Source of the DNA: Pseudomonadota bacterium
GTDB lineage: Bacteria > Desulfobacterota > Desulfovibrionia > Desulfovibrionales > Desulfovibrionaceae
NCBI GenBank assembly: GCA_023399375.1
Contig: JAEWPX010000076.1
Location: 1 to 35,681 of the forward strand
Direction of reading: 5' to 3'
DNA: 35,681 bases
Shown: positions 23,215-32,300 of the stretch, in pieces
Position numbering within the stretch: position 1 is the first letter of the stretch
Layout of the letters: every line of letters begins with the position of its first letter
Translations under genes and position numbers: made by a program
The notes under the pieces: generated by a model
The model's input: the letters and a program-made list of their open reading frames with translations, nothing else
Database searches by the model: none
Told to the model about the DNA's origin: nothing

Positions 23215-23799
23215 ATGGATGCTCTGTTTCGCAAAATGCTCGTGACCCTCGGGTTCGTCTGCCTGATCCTGACCGCTTCGGCCGGATGGGTCCTGGCGCA
23301 GCAGAACCTGGCGGCCGGCAGCTTCAGCTTCGAACCGCGTTTCAGCGCCTTCGGCACCACCAACGACCGCGTCAACTCGATCTACATGTATGGCGGCGCG
23401 CTGACCTACTTCATCTTCGACAACGTGGGCGTGGAAGTGGAAGGCATGGGCGTCTACGTGGACCAGAACAAGCGCTTCGAAACCGCCTATGGCATCGGCA
23501 CCAAGTCCTCGCCCGCCAGCGGCATCGGCGGGAACTTCAACGCCCGCTGGCACTTCGTGAACACCGGTCCGGCCACGGTCTTCGTCGGCGCGGGTCTCGG
23601 CGGCCTCTGGGCCGACACCCAGGTGCCCTACAACGGCTTCGAGAACAGCGTGACCGAAAACGGCGAGCTCGGCGCGAGCTACGCCCTGACCCAGCAGCTG
23701 AGCATCAAGGGCTCGGTCAAGTACCTGCACATCGGCCAGTTCAACAGCCAGGGCGTCAACGGCTTCGGCGGCACCCTCGGCCTCAATGTCAGCTTCTAG
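23215..23799 (+). CDS. Outer-membrane beta-barrel protein
   Basis: A 194-residue protein with a signal peptide (KMLVTLGFVCLILTASAGWVLA, about residues 8-29, cleaved near LAQ). The rest is alternating aromatic/hydrophobic and polar residues typical of small eight-strand barrels: FSFEPRFSAF, YGGALTYFIFDNVGVEVEG, NARWHFVNTGPATVFVGAG, ELGASYALTQQLSIKGSVK. It ends in LGLNVSF with a terminal phenylalanine, the usual signal for barrel assembly. GGAGAAGGAT precedes the ATG. It resembles OmpA/OmpW-like porin-type proteins in general form; a specific function cannot be given. Confidence 0.85.
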   Translation: MDALFRKMLVTLGFVCLILTASAGWVLAQQNLAAGSFSFEPRFSAFGTTNDRVNSIYMYGGALTYFIFDNVGVEVEGMGVYVDQNKRFETAYGIGTKSSPASGIGGNFNARWHFVNTGPATVFVGAGLGGLWADTQVPYNGFENSVTENGELGASYALTQQLSIKGSVKYLHIGQFNSQGVNGFGGTLGLNVSF

Positions 23800-23857
23800 G
23801 CCGAACGCCGCCGCAGTCGCGGCCCCCAAGCCCTTTCGCGCCGCGTGCGCGGATACG

Positions 23858-23882
23858 ACCGGCCGCCTCGCCAGCGGCCGGT
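23858..23882 (+). terminator. Hairpin after the outer-membrane protein gene
   Basis: ACCGGCCGC (23858-23866) pairs exactly with GCGGCCGGT (23874-23882) around seven bases; TCGCGTTT follows. It lies between the barrel gene and fliM. Confidence 0.55.
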
Positions 23883-23897
23883 TCGCGTTTGGGCCCC

Positions 23898-23926
23898 TTT
23901 CCTTTTCGGGGCGACGTCCCTATAGT
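23898..23926 (+). promoter_or_regulatory. Possible fliM promoter
   Basis: TATAGT (23921-23926, five of six matches to the -10) lies 17 bases after TTTCCT, which is a weak -35. No sigma28 or sigma54 flagellar promoter is evident. Confidence 0.3.
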
Positions 23927-23955
23927 CATGCGGTAAACGGCCGAAAGGTGGGGAC

Positions 23956-24936
23956 ATGAGCAAGATTCTCGATCAGGACGAAGTCGATGCGCTGCTGCGC
24001 GGGCTTTCCGGCGGCGAGATCGAGGCGGAAAACGACATCCTGGAGGACGACTCCGGAGTCGTGGTCTTCGACCTGTCCAACCAGGACCGCATCATCCGCG
24101 GCCGCATGCCGGTCCTTGAGATCATCAACGACCGCTTCGCCCGACTGGCCTCCAACGCCATGGCCAACGCCATGCGCAAGCGCGCCGACGTCAACCCCAT
24201 CTCCATCGACATGTCCAAGTTCGGGGACTTCATGCGTTCCCTGCCCGTGCCCACCTCCATCAACATCTTCAAGCTCGACCCCCTGCGCGGCAACGCCATC
24301 CTCGTCGTGGACTCGCGCCTCGTCTTCGCCATGGTGGAGAGCTTTTTCGGCGGGGCCGGTTCGCAGCCCAAGATCGAGGGCCGCGACTTCACGCCCATCG
24401 AACAGGCCATCATCAACCGGGTCGTGCGCATCGCCTTGGAAAACATGGAGGAATCCTGGCAGCCCGTGCACGAGGTGCACATCGAGCTCGTGCGCAGCGA
24501 GGTCAACCCCCAGTTCGCGGCCATCGTGCCGCCAAGCGACGTAGTCATCGTCGTTACCTTCGAAGTGGAGCTGGAGAACGCCATCGGCTCGCTGATCGTC
24601 TGCCTGCCCTACGCCACCATCGAGCCCATCCGCACCAAACTCTACGCATCCTTCCAGACCGAACGCCTAGAAGTGGACCACGCCTGGATCGCGCGCTTCA
24701 AGGAACGGCTCATGGAAACTCCGGTGGAGATGCTCGTGCGCTTCGGCCGCTCCCAGATCACCGGCCGCCAGCTGCTCTCCTTGAAGCCCGGGGACATCAT
24801 CATGCTCGACAACGACGTGGACGACCTGCTCGACGCCGAGATCCAAGGCGTGCGCAAGTTCCGGGGCATTCCTGGCCTCGTCAAGTCCAACAAGGCGTTC
24901 CAGATCGTCAAGGAAGAGGAAATCCACTTCGAATGA
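23956..24936 (+). CDS. fliM: Flagellar motor switch protein FliM
   Basis: A 326-residue component of the flagellar C-ring that binds CheY-P and sets rotation direction. The N-terminal KILDQDEVDALLRGLSGG is the conserved CheY-binding segment (LSQDEIDALL type). The middle domain runs about residues 40-235 and includes FMRSLPVPTSINIFKL, GAGSQPKIEGRDFTPIEQ and the characteristic NPQFAAIVPPSDVVIV. The C-terminal FliN-like (SpoA) domain has ETPVEMLVRFGRSQITGRQL, LKPGDIIMLD and a FRGIPGLVKSNKAFQI ending. AAGGTGGGG precedes the ATG. fliN or other flagellar genes are not adjacent, so fliM appears isolated here. Confidence 0.97.
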   Translation: MSKILDQDEVDALLRGLSGGEIEAENDILEDDSGVVVFDLSNQDRIIRGRMPVLEIINDRFARLASNAMANAMRKRADVNPISIDMSKFGDFMRSLPVPTSINIFKLDPLRGNAILVVDSRLVFAMVESFFGGAGSQPKIEGRDFTPIEQAIINRVVRIALENMEESWQPVHEVHIELVRSEVNPQFAAIVPPSDVVIVVTFEVELENAIGSLIVCLPYATIEPIRTKLYASFQTERLEVDHAWIARFKERLMETPVEMLVRFGRSQITGRQLLSLKPGDIIMLDNDVDDLLDAEIQGVRKFRGIPGLVKSNKAFQIVKEEEIHFE

Positions 24937-25168
24937 CCGGCAGGTCATGACGTTTTTGCAAGACGCGACGGGCGCGACCGTGTTCCGACTGCGCTTCCCG
25001 CCGGGAAGCCCGACAATCCCTCCCTGCATCGCGCGTCTCCCTGCTCCCTCCCGCCAGGCGCCACATTTTCGTAACGACTTGCCATCACGGCACAAATCCG
25101 TAATATCGGCGCAAAACGCCCATGGCCAACCCCCATGGGCCGTGATAGTTGGCAAACCCGTGCGCTCC
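24937..25168. other. Intergenic region upstream of the amidoligase operon
   Basis: No gene is supported; an upstream extension of the peptidase frame exists but lacks a ribosome-binding site and crosses a promoter-like sequence. The only site I can support is the promoter at 25079-25106. Confidence 0.5.
25079..25106 (+). promoter_or_regulatory. Promoter-like sequence of the amidoligase operon
   Basis: TTGCCA (25079-25084) and TAATAT (25101-25106) are 16 bases apart. A start near 25113 leaves about 56 bases before the peptidase ATG and supports the shorter start. Confidence 0.45.
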
Positions 25169-25936
25169 ATGCTCGACATACCCATCGAGGCCCAGCCCGA
25201 CGACACCACCTGCGGTCCCACCTGCCTGCAGGCCATCTACCGCTATTACGGCGACGACGTGTCCCTGTCCTCGGTCATCGCCGAAACCACGACCCTGCCC
25301 GGCGGCGGCACCCTGGCCGCCTGGCTCGGCTGCCACGCCCTGCGCCGGGGTTATGCGGCGAAGCTCTACACCTTCGACCTTACCGTCTTCGACATCACCT
25401 GGTTCAACGGCGCGGGCGGCGTCGACCTGGCCGACAAGCTGACGCGCCAGCGCCGCGTGAAGCGGAGTTCGCGGCTGCAGGCCACGACCGAGGCCACGCT
25501 GGATTTTCTGCGCCTGGGCGGCGAGGTCCGTTTCGAGGACCTCACGGCAGGGCTCATCCGCGACATCCTCAAGCGCGACCGGCCCATTCTGGCCGGGCTT
25601 TCCGCCACCTACCTCTACCGCACCGCGCGCGAACGCGACGACGCGGACGGCAGAATGATCTTCGACGACCTGCGCGGCGAACCCTCAGGACATTTCGTGG
25701 TCATCGGCGGCTACGACCGGGAACACCGCGCCACGCACATCGCCGATCCGCTGTTGCCCAATCCCATCAGCGAGAGCCAGTACTACGAAGTGACGCTCAA
25801 CCACCTCGTCTGCGCCGTCATGCTCGGCATCATCACCCGCGACGCCAACCTGCTCGTGCTCTCGCCCCGTAAAAACGCCGCGCCAACGGGCGGCAAAAAA
25901 GGAGCCTCCTCTCGTGTCCGTTCTGGTGGTCATTGA
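25169..25936 (+). CDS. C39-like papain-fold cysteine peptidase of an amidoligase cluster
   Basis: A 255-residue protein. The N-terminal motif QPDDTTCGPTCLQAIYRYYG is the C39-type active site, with oxyanion Q9 and nucleophile C15. The general base lies in GHFVVIGGYD and the Asp in HIADPL, so the Cys-His-Asp triad is complete. There is no signal peptide, transporter or ATPase part, unlike the bacteriocin-exporting C39 proteins, so it acts in the cytoplasm. The start is uncertain: ATG 25169 lies just ahead of the domain, while GTG at 25142 or 25160 are alternatives; none has a good Shine-Dalgarno. The 3' end overlaps the RimK-like gene by 23 bases. Given its partners, it may cleave or transfer a peptide or isopeptide bond in the product or its carrier. 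Confidence 0.85.
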   Translation: MLDIPIEAQPDDTTCGPTCLQAIYRYYGDDVSLSSVIAETTTLPGGGTLAAWLGCHALRRGYAAKLYTFDLTVFDITWFNGAGGVDLADKLTRQRRVKRSSRLQATTEATLDFLRLGGEVRFEDLTAGLIRDILKRDRPILAGLSATYLYRTARERDDADGRMIFDDLRGEPSGHFVVIGGYDREHRATHIADPLLPNPISESQYYEVTLNHLVCAVMLGIITRDANLLVLSPRKNAAPTGGKKGASSRVRSGGH

Positions 25937-27383
25937 AAACCCCGAGGACTGTTCCCTGGTTTTTTCCGGCGTGGAGCCGGTTGCGGCCCGGGCCTATCTC
26001 ACCGACGAAACCTTCACCGGCCTGCGCGGCGTCAAGATCCTCAACATCTGCCGCTCCTACCGCTACCAATCCATGGGCTACTACGTGTCGCTTCTGGCCG
26101 AGGCGCGCGGACACAAGCCCGTGCCATCCATAACGGCCATCCAGGACATGAAGTCCGTGGGCATCATCCGCCTGGCCTCCGACGAGCTCGAGGAGGTGAT
26201 GGCCAAGGCCCTGGCCGAGCATCAGCCAGAGAAACTTAGCTTTTCCGCCTACTTCGGGAAAACACCTGAAAAAGGCCTCGAACAGCTGGCCTCGCGGCTG
26301 TTCAAGCTCTTCCCGTCGCCTTTTCTGCGCGCCGACTTCTCGTTTCAAAACGGCTGGCAACTGCAAAACGTCTCGCCGCTGCCCGTCAAGGACATCCCGC
26401 CCGAGGAGCGCGACTTCGCCGAATCCGTGTCCACGGAGTATTTCGCCGGCAAGAAGCTCATCATCCCCAAGCGGCCCGTGTCCCGCTACGACATCGCCAT
26501 CCTGCACGATCCCGAGGAGACGCGGCCCCCATCGAACGCCAAGGCCCTCAAGCGCTTCGTCAAGGCCGCCGAGACCCTGGGCGTCGGCGTCGAACTCATC
26601 ACCCGCGAGGATTCCAACCGCCTGTCGGAATTCGACGCGCTGTTCATCCGCGAAACGACCAACGTGGACCACCACACCTACCGCATGGCGCGCAAGGCCA
26701 TGGCCGAAGGACTCGTGGTCATCGACGACCCCGAATCGATCCTGCGCTGCTCCAACAAGGTCTATCTGGCCGAGCTGATGACGCGCCACAAGATTCCTTC
26801 CCCGCGCACGGTCATCGCCCACAGCAAGAACATCGACCACATCCTGGAGGAACTGCCCCTGCCGTGCGTGCTCAAGCAGCCCGACAGCGCCTTTTCCCAG
26901 GGCGTGGTGCTCGTGCGCGAATCCGACGTCCTGGTCAGCGAAGCCAGGCGGCTTCTCGCCAAATCCGACCTGGTCATCGCCCAGGAATACCTGCCCTCGG
27001 ATTTCGACTGGCGTATCGGCATCCTTGACCGCCGGCCGCTTTTCGCCTGCAAGTACTACATGGCCGCCGGGCACTGGCAGATCCTGCGCAAGGGCAAGAG
27101 CGGCAAGGACATCTACGGCCGAGTGGAAACCCTGCCCGTGGGCAAGGTCCCCAAGAAAGTCGTTTCCACGGCGCTGAAGGCAGCGGACGCCATCGGCGAC
27201 GGCCTCTACGGCGTGGATCTCAAACAGGTCGGCAACAAGGTCTACGTCATCGAGGTCAACGACAACCCCAACATCGACGCCGGCTTCGAGGACGAAGTCC
27301 TCCAGGACGAGCTGTACCTTCGCGTGGTGGAAGTGTTTCTCAAACGCATCGAACGCCGCAAAACCGGGAGCCTGAATATATGA
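25914..27383 (+). CDS. RimK-family ATP-grasp ligase with RLAN-like N-terminal domain
   Basis: A 489-residue predicted ATP-dependent carboxylate-amine ligase from a GTG start, with GGAG nine bases upstream. Residues about 1-190 match the extra N-terminal domain found on a subgroup of RimK-like enzymes (RLAN): VKILNICRSYRYQSMGYYVSLLAEARGH (part) and SFSAYFGKTPEKGLEQLASRLF. The ATP-grasp core follows, with LPCVLKQPDSAFSQGVVLV for nucleotide binding, VIAQEYLPSDFDWRIGIL, and the metal-binding YVIEVNDNPNID near residue 450. Such enzymes join an amino acid, often glutamate, to an acyl phosphate. The gene overlaps both neighbours (23 and 4 bases), implying coupled translation. The substrate is unknown. 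Confidence 0.9.
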   Translation: MSVLVVIENPEDCSLVFSGVEPVAARAYLTDETFTGLRGVKILNICRSYRYQSMGYYVSLLAEARGHKPVPSITAIQDMKSVGIIRLASDELEEVMAKALAEHQPEKLSFSAYFGKTPEKGLEQLASRLFKLFPSPFLRADFSFQNGWQLQNVSPLPVKDIPPEERDFAESVSTEYFAGKKLIIPKRPVSRYDIAILHDPEETRPPSNAKALKRFVKAAETLGVGVELITREDSNRLSEFDALFIRETTNVDHHTYRMARKAMAEGLVVIDDPESILRCSNKVYLAELMTRHKIPSPRTVIAHSKNIDHILEELPLPCVLKQPDSAFSQGVVLVRESDVLVSEARRLLAKSDLVIAQEYLPSDFDWRIGILDRRPLFACKYYMAAGHWQILRKGKSGKDIYGRVETLPVGKVPKKVVSTALKAADAIGDGLYGVDLKQVGNKVYVIEVNDNPNIDAGFEDEVLQDELYLRVVEVFLKRIERRKTGSLNI

Positions 27384-28645
27384 GCCGGGCCAAACCGCTC
27401 TTTTCCGCCTACGGCATCGAAATCGAATACATGATCGTGGACCGGGACACGCTTCGCGTGCTGCCGGTGGCCGACAAGCTGCTTGCCGCCGCGGCGCGCG
27501 AGGAAGGCGTCGCGGACGTCGACATGGGCGCGCTCACCTGGTCCAACGAACTCGTCAACCACGTGCTGGAGATGAAGGTCTCAAAGCCCGCCAAAAGCTT
27601 GGTCGGCCTGGCCGGCCAGTTCGCCGAGGGCGTGGCCATGGCCGATGCGCTGCTTGCGCCCCTGGGCGGGCGGCTCATGCCCACGGGCGCGCATCCGTTC
27701 ATGAATCCCCAGTCCGAAACCGTGCTCTGGCCCCACGAATACGGCGAGATATACAAGGCCTTCGACGCCGTTTTCGACTGCAAGGGGCACGGCTGGTCCA
27801 ACCTACAAAGCATGCACATAAACCTCCCCTTTCGCGGCGACGGGGAGTTCGCCCGGCTGCACGCCGCCATCCGGGTGCTGCTGCCCATCATGCCGGCCCT
27901 GGCCGCGTCCTCGCCGCTGCTCGACGGCAGGGCGACCGGGTTCCTGGACGCGCGCATGGAGCAGTATTCCCACAACGCCGCGCGCGTGCCCTCGGTCATG
28001 GCCACGGTCGTCCCCGAGGACGTCTCCTCGGAACAGGAATACCGCGAGCGCATCCTCGCGCCCATGTACCGCGACATCGCGCCGCTCGACCCGGCCGGCG
28101 TGCTCCAGGACGAGTTCCTAAACGCCCGGGGGGCCATCGCCCGCTTCGACCGCTCCACCATCGAGATCCGCGTCCTCGACACCCAGGAATGCCCCTGCGC
28201 CGATCTGGCCCTGGCCGGCGTGCTCACGGCGGCGCTCAAGGGGCTCGTGGAGGAACGCTGGTCCACCTACGCGGAGCAGAAGGCCTGGGACACGCGGGAG
28301 CTGGCCGCCGTGTTTCAGAACACCATCCGCAACGCCGGCCGCACCATGGTGCCCCAGGAATACGCCAAGCTGTTCGGAGTCTACGCGCCCTCGAACATCC
28401 CGGCCCGCGTCATCTGGCGGCGGCTGACCCACAGCTGCCTGCCGACCATGGACTACGATCCGGCCTGGGACAAGGCGCTGCCCGTTCTCGTGGACCAGTC
28501 GAGCCTGGCCCGGCGCATCCTGGCCGCGCTCGACGGCGACATGCGACCCGTCAACATCCGCAACGTCTACGAAAGGCTGTGCGACTGCCTGGAAAAAAAC
28601 GAGCCGTTCAATGTCGGACTGCTGGGCGCCGCTTATTACTTGTGA
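27380..28645 (+). CDS. GCS2-family carboxylate-amine ligase
   Basis: A 421-residue enzyme of the glutamate-cysteine ligase type 2 superfamily (glutamine-synthetase fold), expected to form an amide bond from a carboxylate with ATP. The N-terminal YGIEIEYMIVD holds the metal-binding GxExE. LQSMHINLPF and RSTIEIRVLDTQECP match the metal- and ATP-binding strands of the family. The ATG overlaps the stop of the ATP-grasp gene (ATGA) and the end overlaps the next gene by 35 bases. Two distinct amide-forming enzymes side by side suggest that at least two bonds are made in the product. It is unlikely to serve glutathione synthesis, because the operon context differs. Confidence 0.88.
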   Translation: MSRAKPLFSAYGIEIEYMIVDRDTLRVLPVADKLLAAAAREEGVADVDMGALTWSNELVNHVLEMKVSKPAKSLVGLAGQFAEGVAMADALLAPLGGRLMPTGAHPFMNPQSETVLWPHEYGEIYKAFDAVFDCKGHGWSNLQSMHINLPFRGDGEFARLHAAIRVLLPIMPALAASSPLLDGRATGFLDARMEQYSHNAARVPSVMATVVPEDVSSEQEYRERILAPMYRDIAPLDPAGVLQDEFLNARGAIARFDRSTIEIRVLDTQECPCADLALAGVLTAALKGLVEERWSTYAEQKAWDTRELAAVFQNTIRNAGRTMVPQEYAKLFGVYAPSNIPARVIWRRLTHSCLPTMDYDPAWDKALPVLVDQSSLARRILAALDGDMRPVNIRNVYERLCDCLEKNEPFNVGLLGAAYYL

Positions 28646-29345
28646 GCACGCCGGCAACGCCGTGCCGCCCGGGTATCTCCCGCTTTTTGCCGGGAAGGAG
28701 GGCCTGCTCGCCTCGCACCGGGGCTTCGACCTCGGCGCGCTGGCCACGGCAGAGGCCCTCGCCCGGGCGGCCGGCGCGCCGCTTTTGTCCGTGGCATTGA
28801 CGCGCCTGCTTGCCGACCACAACCGCAGCAGCGGACATCCCCGCCTTTTTTCGGACATCACCAAGCCCCTTCCCCGCCGGATGCGCCTGGAAATCCTCGC
28901 GACCTGCTATGTTCCCCACCGCGAGGCCGTGATTGCCAAGGTCGCTGCGCTTCGCGCCACGGGCAGGCGCGTGCTGCACATCGCCAGCCACAGTTTCACG
29001 CCGCGCCTGGGCGACGTCGTGCGCCACTGCGACGTGGGCTTTCTCTACGACCCGAAGCGCGCCGTGGAAAAGGCATTTTGCAGCCGCTGGCTGCGCGAGC
29101 TGCGCTGCCTGGACGGCGACCTCATCCTGCGGCGCAACTATCCCTATCGCGGAGTGACGGACGGCCTGGTCACGGCCCTGCGTAGACGCTTCGGCGAGGC
29201 CTATATCGGCATGGAGCTCGAAGTGAACCAACGCTTCGCCCGGGGCAGCGACGAAGCGCTCGCGAGCATCAACGACCATCTGGCCGAAGCGCTCCTGCGG
29301 GCCATGGGCCGGGAAACCGGCTGCGCGCCGCCCGGAACGGCCTGA
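28611..29345 (+). CDS. N-formylglutamate-amidohydrolase-like enzyme
   Basis: A 244-residue zinc-dependent hydrolase of the FGase family. Motifs include LITCEHAGNAVPPGYL (N-terminal metal site), the strand-helix FDLGALATAEALA, LADHNRSSGHPRLF, VLHIASHSFTPRLG with a metal-site histidine, RNYPYRGVTDGLVTALRRRF, and GMELEVNQRF carrying a catalytic glutamate. There is no signal peptide. It begins inside the 3' end of the GCS2 gene, so it is the last gene of the four-gene coupled operon. True N-formylglutamate hydrolases belong to histidine degradation, whose other genes are absent; here it more likely hydrolyses an N-acyl-glutamate-like amide made by the two ligases. The stop lies ten bases from that of the convergent lhr. 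Confidence 0.87.
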   Translation: MSDCWAPLITCEHAGNAVPPGYLPLFAGKEGLLASHRGFDLGALATAEALARAAGAPLLSVALTRLLADHNRSSGHPRLFSDITKPLPRRMRLEILATCYVPHREAVIAKVAALRATGRRVLHIASHSFTPRLGDVVRHCDVGFLYDPKRAVEKAFCSRWLRELRCLDGDLILRRNYPYRGVTDGLVTALRRRFGEAYIGMELEVNQRFARGSDEALASINDHLAEALLRAMGRETGCAPPGTA

Positions 29346-29355
29346 GTACGCAGCC

Positions 29356-32300
29356 TTACGAGCCGGCCCCGGCCGCCGGGCCGCGCCCCTTGAAGAGCGT
29401 CAGGCCATTGCGTTCGCGCACGGCCTCGAACAGCTGGCGCAGAAGCGGCAGATAGGGGCTCTCCCCGGCAGGGCGGCCGTTTACGGTCGCAACGGCCACG
29501 CGGGGTTCGGGCAGAGTGCGTCGGACGAGCAGGTTCGTAAGCGGCGCAAGCGCGGCCGGCAAAGCCGAATCGTCCGGGGCAAGGACCGTGTCGATACGCC
29601 CGCCGCCGGCGGCCAGGGCCAGCACGGGCCTTGGGCCGATAAAGGCCACGGCGCAGCCCGCCGCCCGGCGCGGCAAAGCCACGCCGTCGCCGGGCGCGCC
29701 GAAGCCCCACAGGGCGCAGGGATCGCGCCCGGCGCACCACCAGGGCTCCCCGCCCGAATGACCGGCGGCAAGCAGGCGCACGGCCTTTGCCGTGGCGAAC
29801 TGCGGCGCGGACAGGCCGGCGAAGAATTCGCCCGAGACCACTTCCCCCGAAAGCTCCATGCGCCGAAGCGCCCGGAAAACGCCCGGCCAGGCAAAAGCCG
29901 GCGCTTCACGCGCGAGCATGTCGCGGCAGACGACGCCGTAACGCGCAAGAAGCACGCGCGCCCGGTCCATGGCCAGCTCCTCGCGCCCGACGGCGTCGTC
30001 CGGGGGAGCCGGCACACGCAAAAGCCCCCATAAACCGGCTGCAGGCAGGCTTGCGGCGAAGCGCGCCTGGGACGTGCGCCGCAGCGTACGCCGCCCGCCG
30101 CGCGAAGCCTCGAAAAACGGAGCCTCGGGCGTGAAATCCGTGGCCACGCCCCGGCGCAGCACGGCCAGTGCGTCGCAGGCCGCCTCGCCCTTCCAGGTCG
30201 CGGCCCAGAGCCGCGTGGCCAGTTCCGTGGGTGTTACGCCTGTAATGTCGAGCAGCGCGGCGAAATCGTAGCGTGCGCGGGGATCGGGAAAAAGCCCAGC
30301 GCCCGGTTTGGGCGGCGAGAAGCCGGCCAGGTCGAGGTCGTCCGGGTGCGTGAAGACGACCTTCTTCGCCCCGGCCCCGAACCAGCCGAAGCCGTTCGCG
30401 GCAAGGGCCGCGTCGAGCCAAGCCGGATCGTAGGCGCGGCAGCGCGCGGGCAGGACTTCCGTCTCCCACATCGCGGCGGGCAGCGCCAGGCCGGCGAGTT
30501 GTTCCAGGCGGGCGGCCACGCCTGCGGCGTCGTCCGCCGGCGCGGCAAGTCCCTGCCACAGCGCCAGGAAATACGGCAGCCGCTCCGCCGGCGCGGCCGC
30601 AAGTCCCGGCCGCTTGGCTGCGCGGGCCAGACGCAGCAGGGTCTCGAAATTGGCCGCGTCGCACCATTGCGTCCCGTCTTCGCCGATAACGAGCGCTCCG
30701 GACAGCCAGCGCCCGGCAGCGGCCATGTCCTCGGCCGCGGCGGCGAGGAACGCGGCGTCCGTGCCGAGCAGCCCGGCCATTTCCGGCAGGGAGAGCGGAC
30801 CGTAAAAGGAAAACCATTCCACGAGCAGCCCTTCGCGCAGGGCCGCGATTTCCTCCGGGGGCTTCGCCGGACTTTTGCCCTTGCGCGCCTTGGGCGGCGC
30901 GGATGCGGCTTCCCCGGCGAACGCGGCGTCGCCGTAAAGCGCCAGGGCCACATCCGCCGCCCGCTCCAGGGCGACGACGCGGGACAGGCCGTCGCCCGGC
31001 GCGACAAGGCGGCGCGCACGCGGCTGCAAGGCCTCGGCAAGCGCCTCGGGCGCGTCCCCGTGGTCCCGAGCCATGGCCGCGAGCATCGCCGCCCATTCGG
31101 TTTCGGTGACGACCACGCGCTCCTTGAGCCACTCGAGCAGCTCCGCCGCGCCGGACGGGGCATAGCCCGGGAAGAGCCGCTGGCGCTTGGCCACGAACGC
31201 CTGCACGATGTGCGCCGGCACGCTCGGCCGCGACGGCGCGCGCGCCACCTCGGCCACGAGGTCGGGCCGGGCGGACGTCGGGCCGGCGGCGGTGCCGGCG
31301 TCGGTCAAGTACATGTATTCCGTGACGTGCCGCCAGACGAGGTCCGCGGCAAAGGGGCTCTGCACCCGGGTGCGCACGAAGCTGACCGCGACCGCGCCCG
31401 AACGCACGCCGGCAAGGAAGACGCGCAGCCCTTCCATGTCGAAGGCGTCGGCCAGGCACGTGCGCCAGGCTTCGAGCACCATGGGAAAGTCGCCGTAGCC
31501 GGCCACGGCGGCCAGGAGCTTTCGCGCGCGAAGCCGCGTGATCCAAAGCGGCTGGCGTTTGCCGAAGCCGTCGCGAGGCAGCAGCAGCGCCCGGCCGGCG
31601 GCCTCGCGAAAGGCCGCGCCAAAGGAACCCGAGCCCTCGAGCCGGGAGCGCAGCCGCGCCACCGTCTCCTCCGGGGCGAGCAGTTCGGGAATGCGCTCGG
31701 GCGCGACCTCGCCCGGGAGGGTGATCGCCACGCAGTCGTTACCGGCGTAGACCGGCGCGCTTTCGCCAAGCGCATCGCCAAGGGCCGCTTCGAGGAGCAG
31801 CCCGAGGGGCGCGGTCACGGCCAGGCCCAGGGGCGCGTGCAGGATCACCTGGGACCCCGGCGCGCCGCCGGGTCCCGTGGCCGTGACCTCGACGACCAGA
31901 TGCCGGGCATGGGGCAGGCCGGTCCCGGTCGCTTCCCGCTGGCTTTTCAGGAAATCCACCAGGGCCCGCGCGGCATCGGGCTCGAGAAAACATTCCTCTT
32001 CGAGTTCGTGGGCAAAGCCCCGCTCGCCCAGGCGCGCATCGGCCTGCTCCAGAAAATCTGAGAGCAGGCCCGAGAAATGTCGGTCGCGGCCGTGGGGGTC
32101 GCCCAGCCAGAACGGAGCCGGCACACTGCCCTCGGGCGCGGGCGAAACAAAGACGTCGGCGTCGGTGATACGCTCGATGCGCCAGTTCTGCGCGCCGAAA
32201 GCGAAGAGCTGGCCCAGGCGCGCCTCCCAGACGAACACTTCGTCGAGTTCGCCCAGGCGCGCGCCGCTGTCCGCGCGGCGCAGGGCGTAGTACCCCCGGT

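Noticed and set aside
24947..25168. N-terminal extension of the C39-like peptidase by 74 residues
   Set aside because: The extension is Pro/Arg-rich, crosses a promoter-like sequence and precedes the start of the conserved domain without a ribosome-binding site.
30346..32061. Long plus-strand frame opposite lhr
   Set aside because: Arg/Gly-rich shadow of lhr without recognisable domains.
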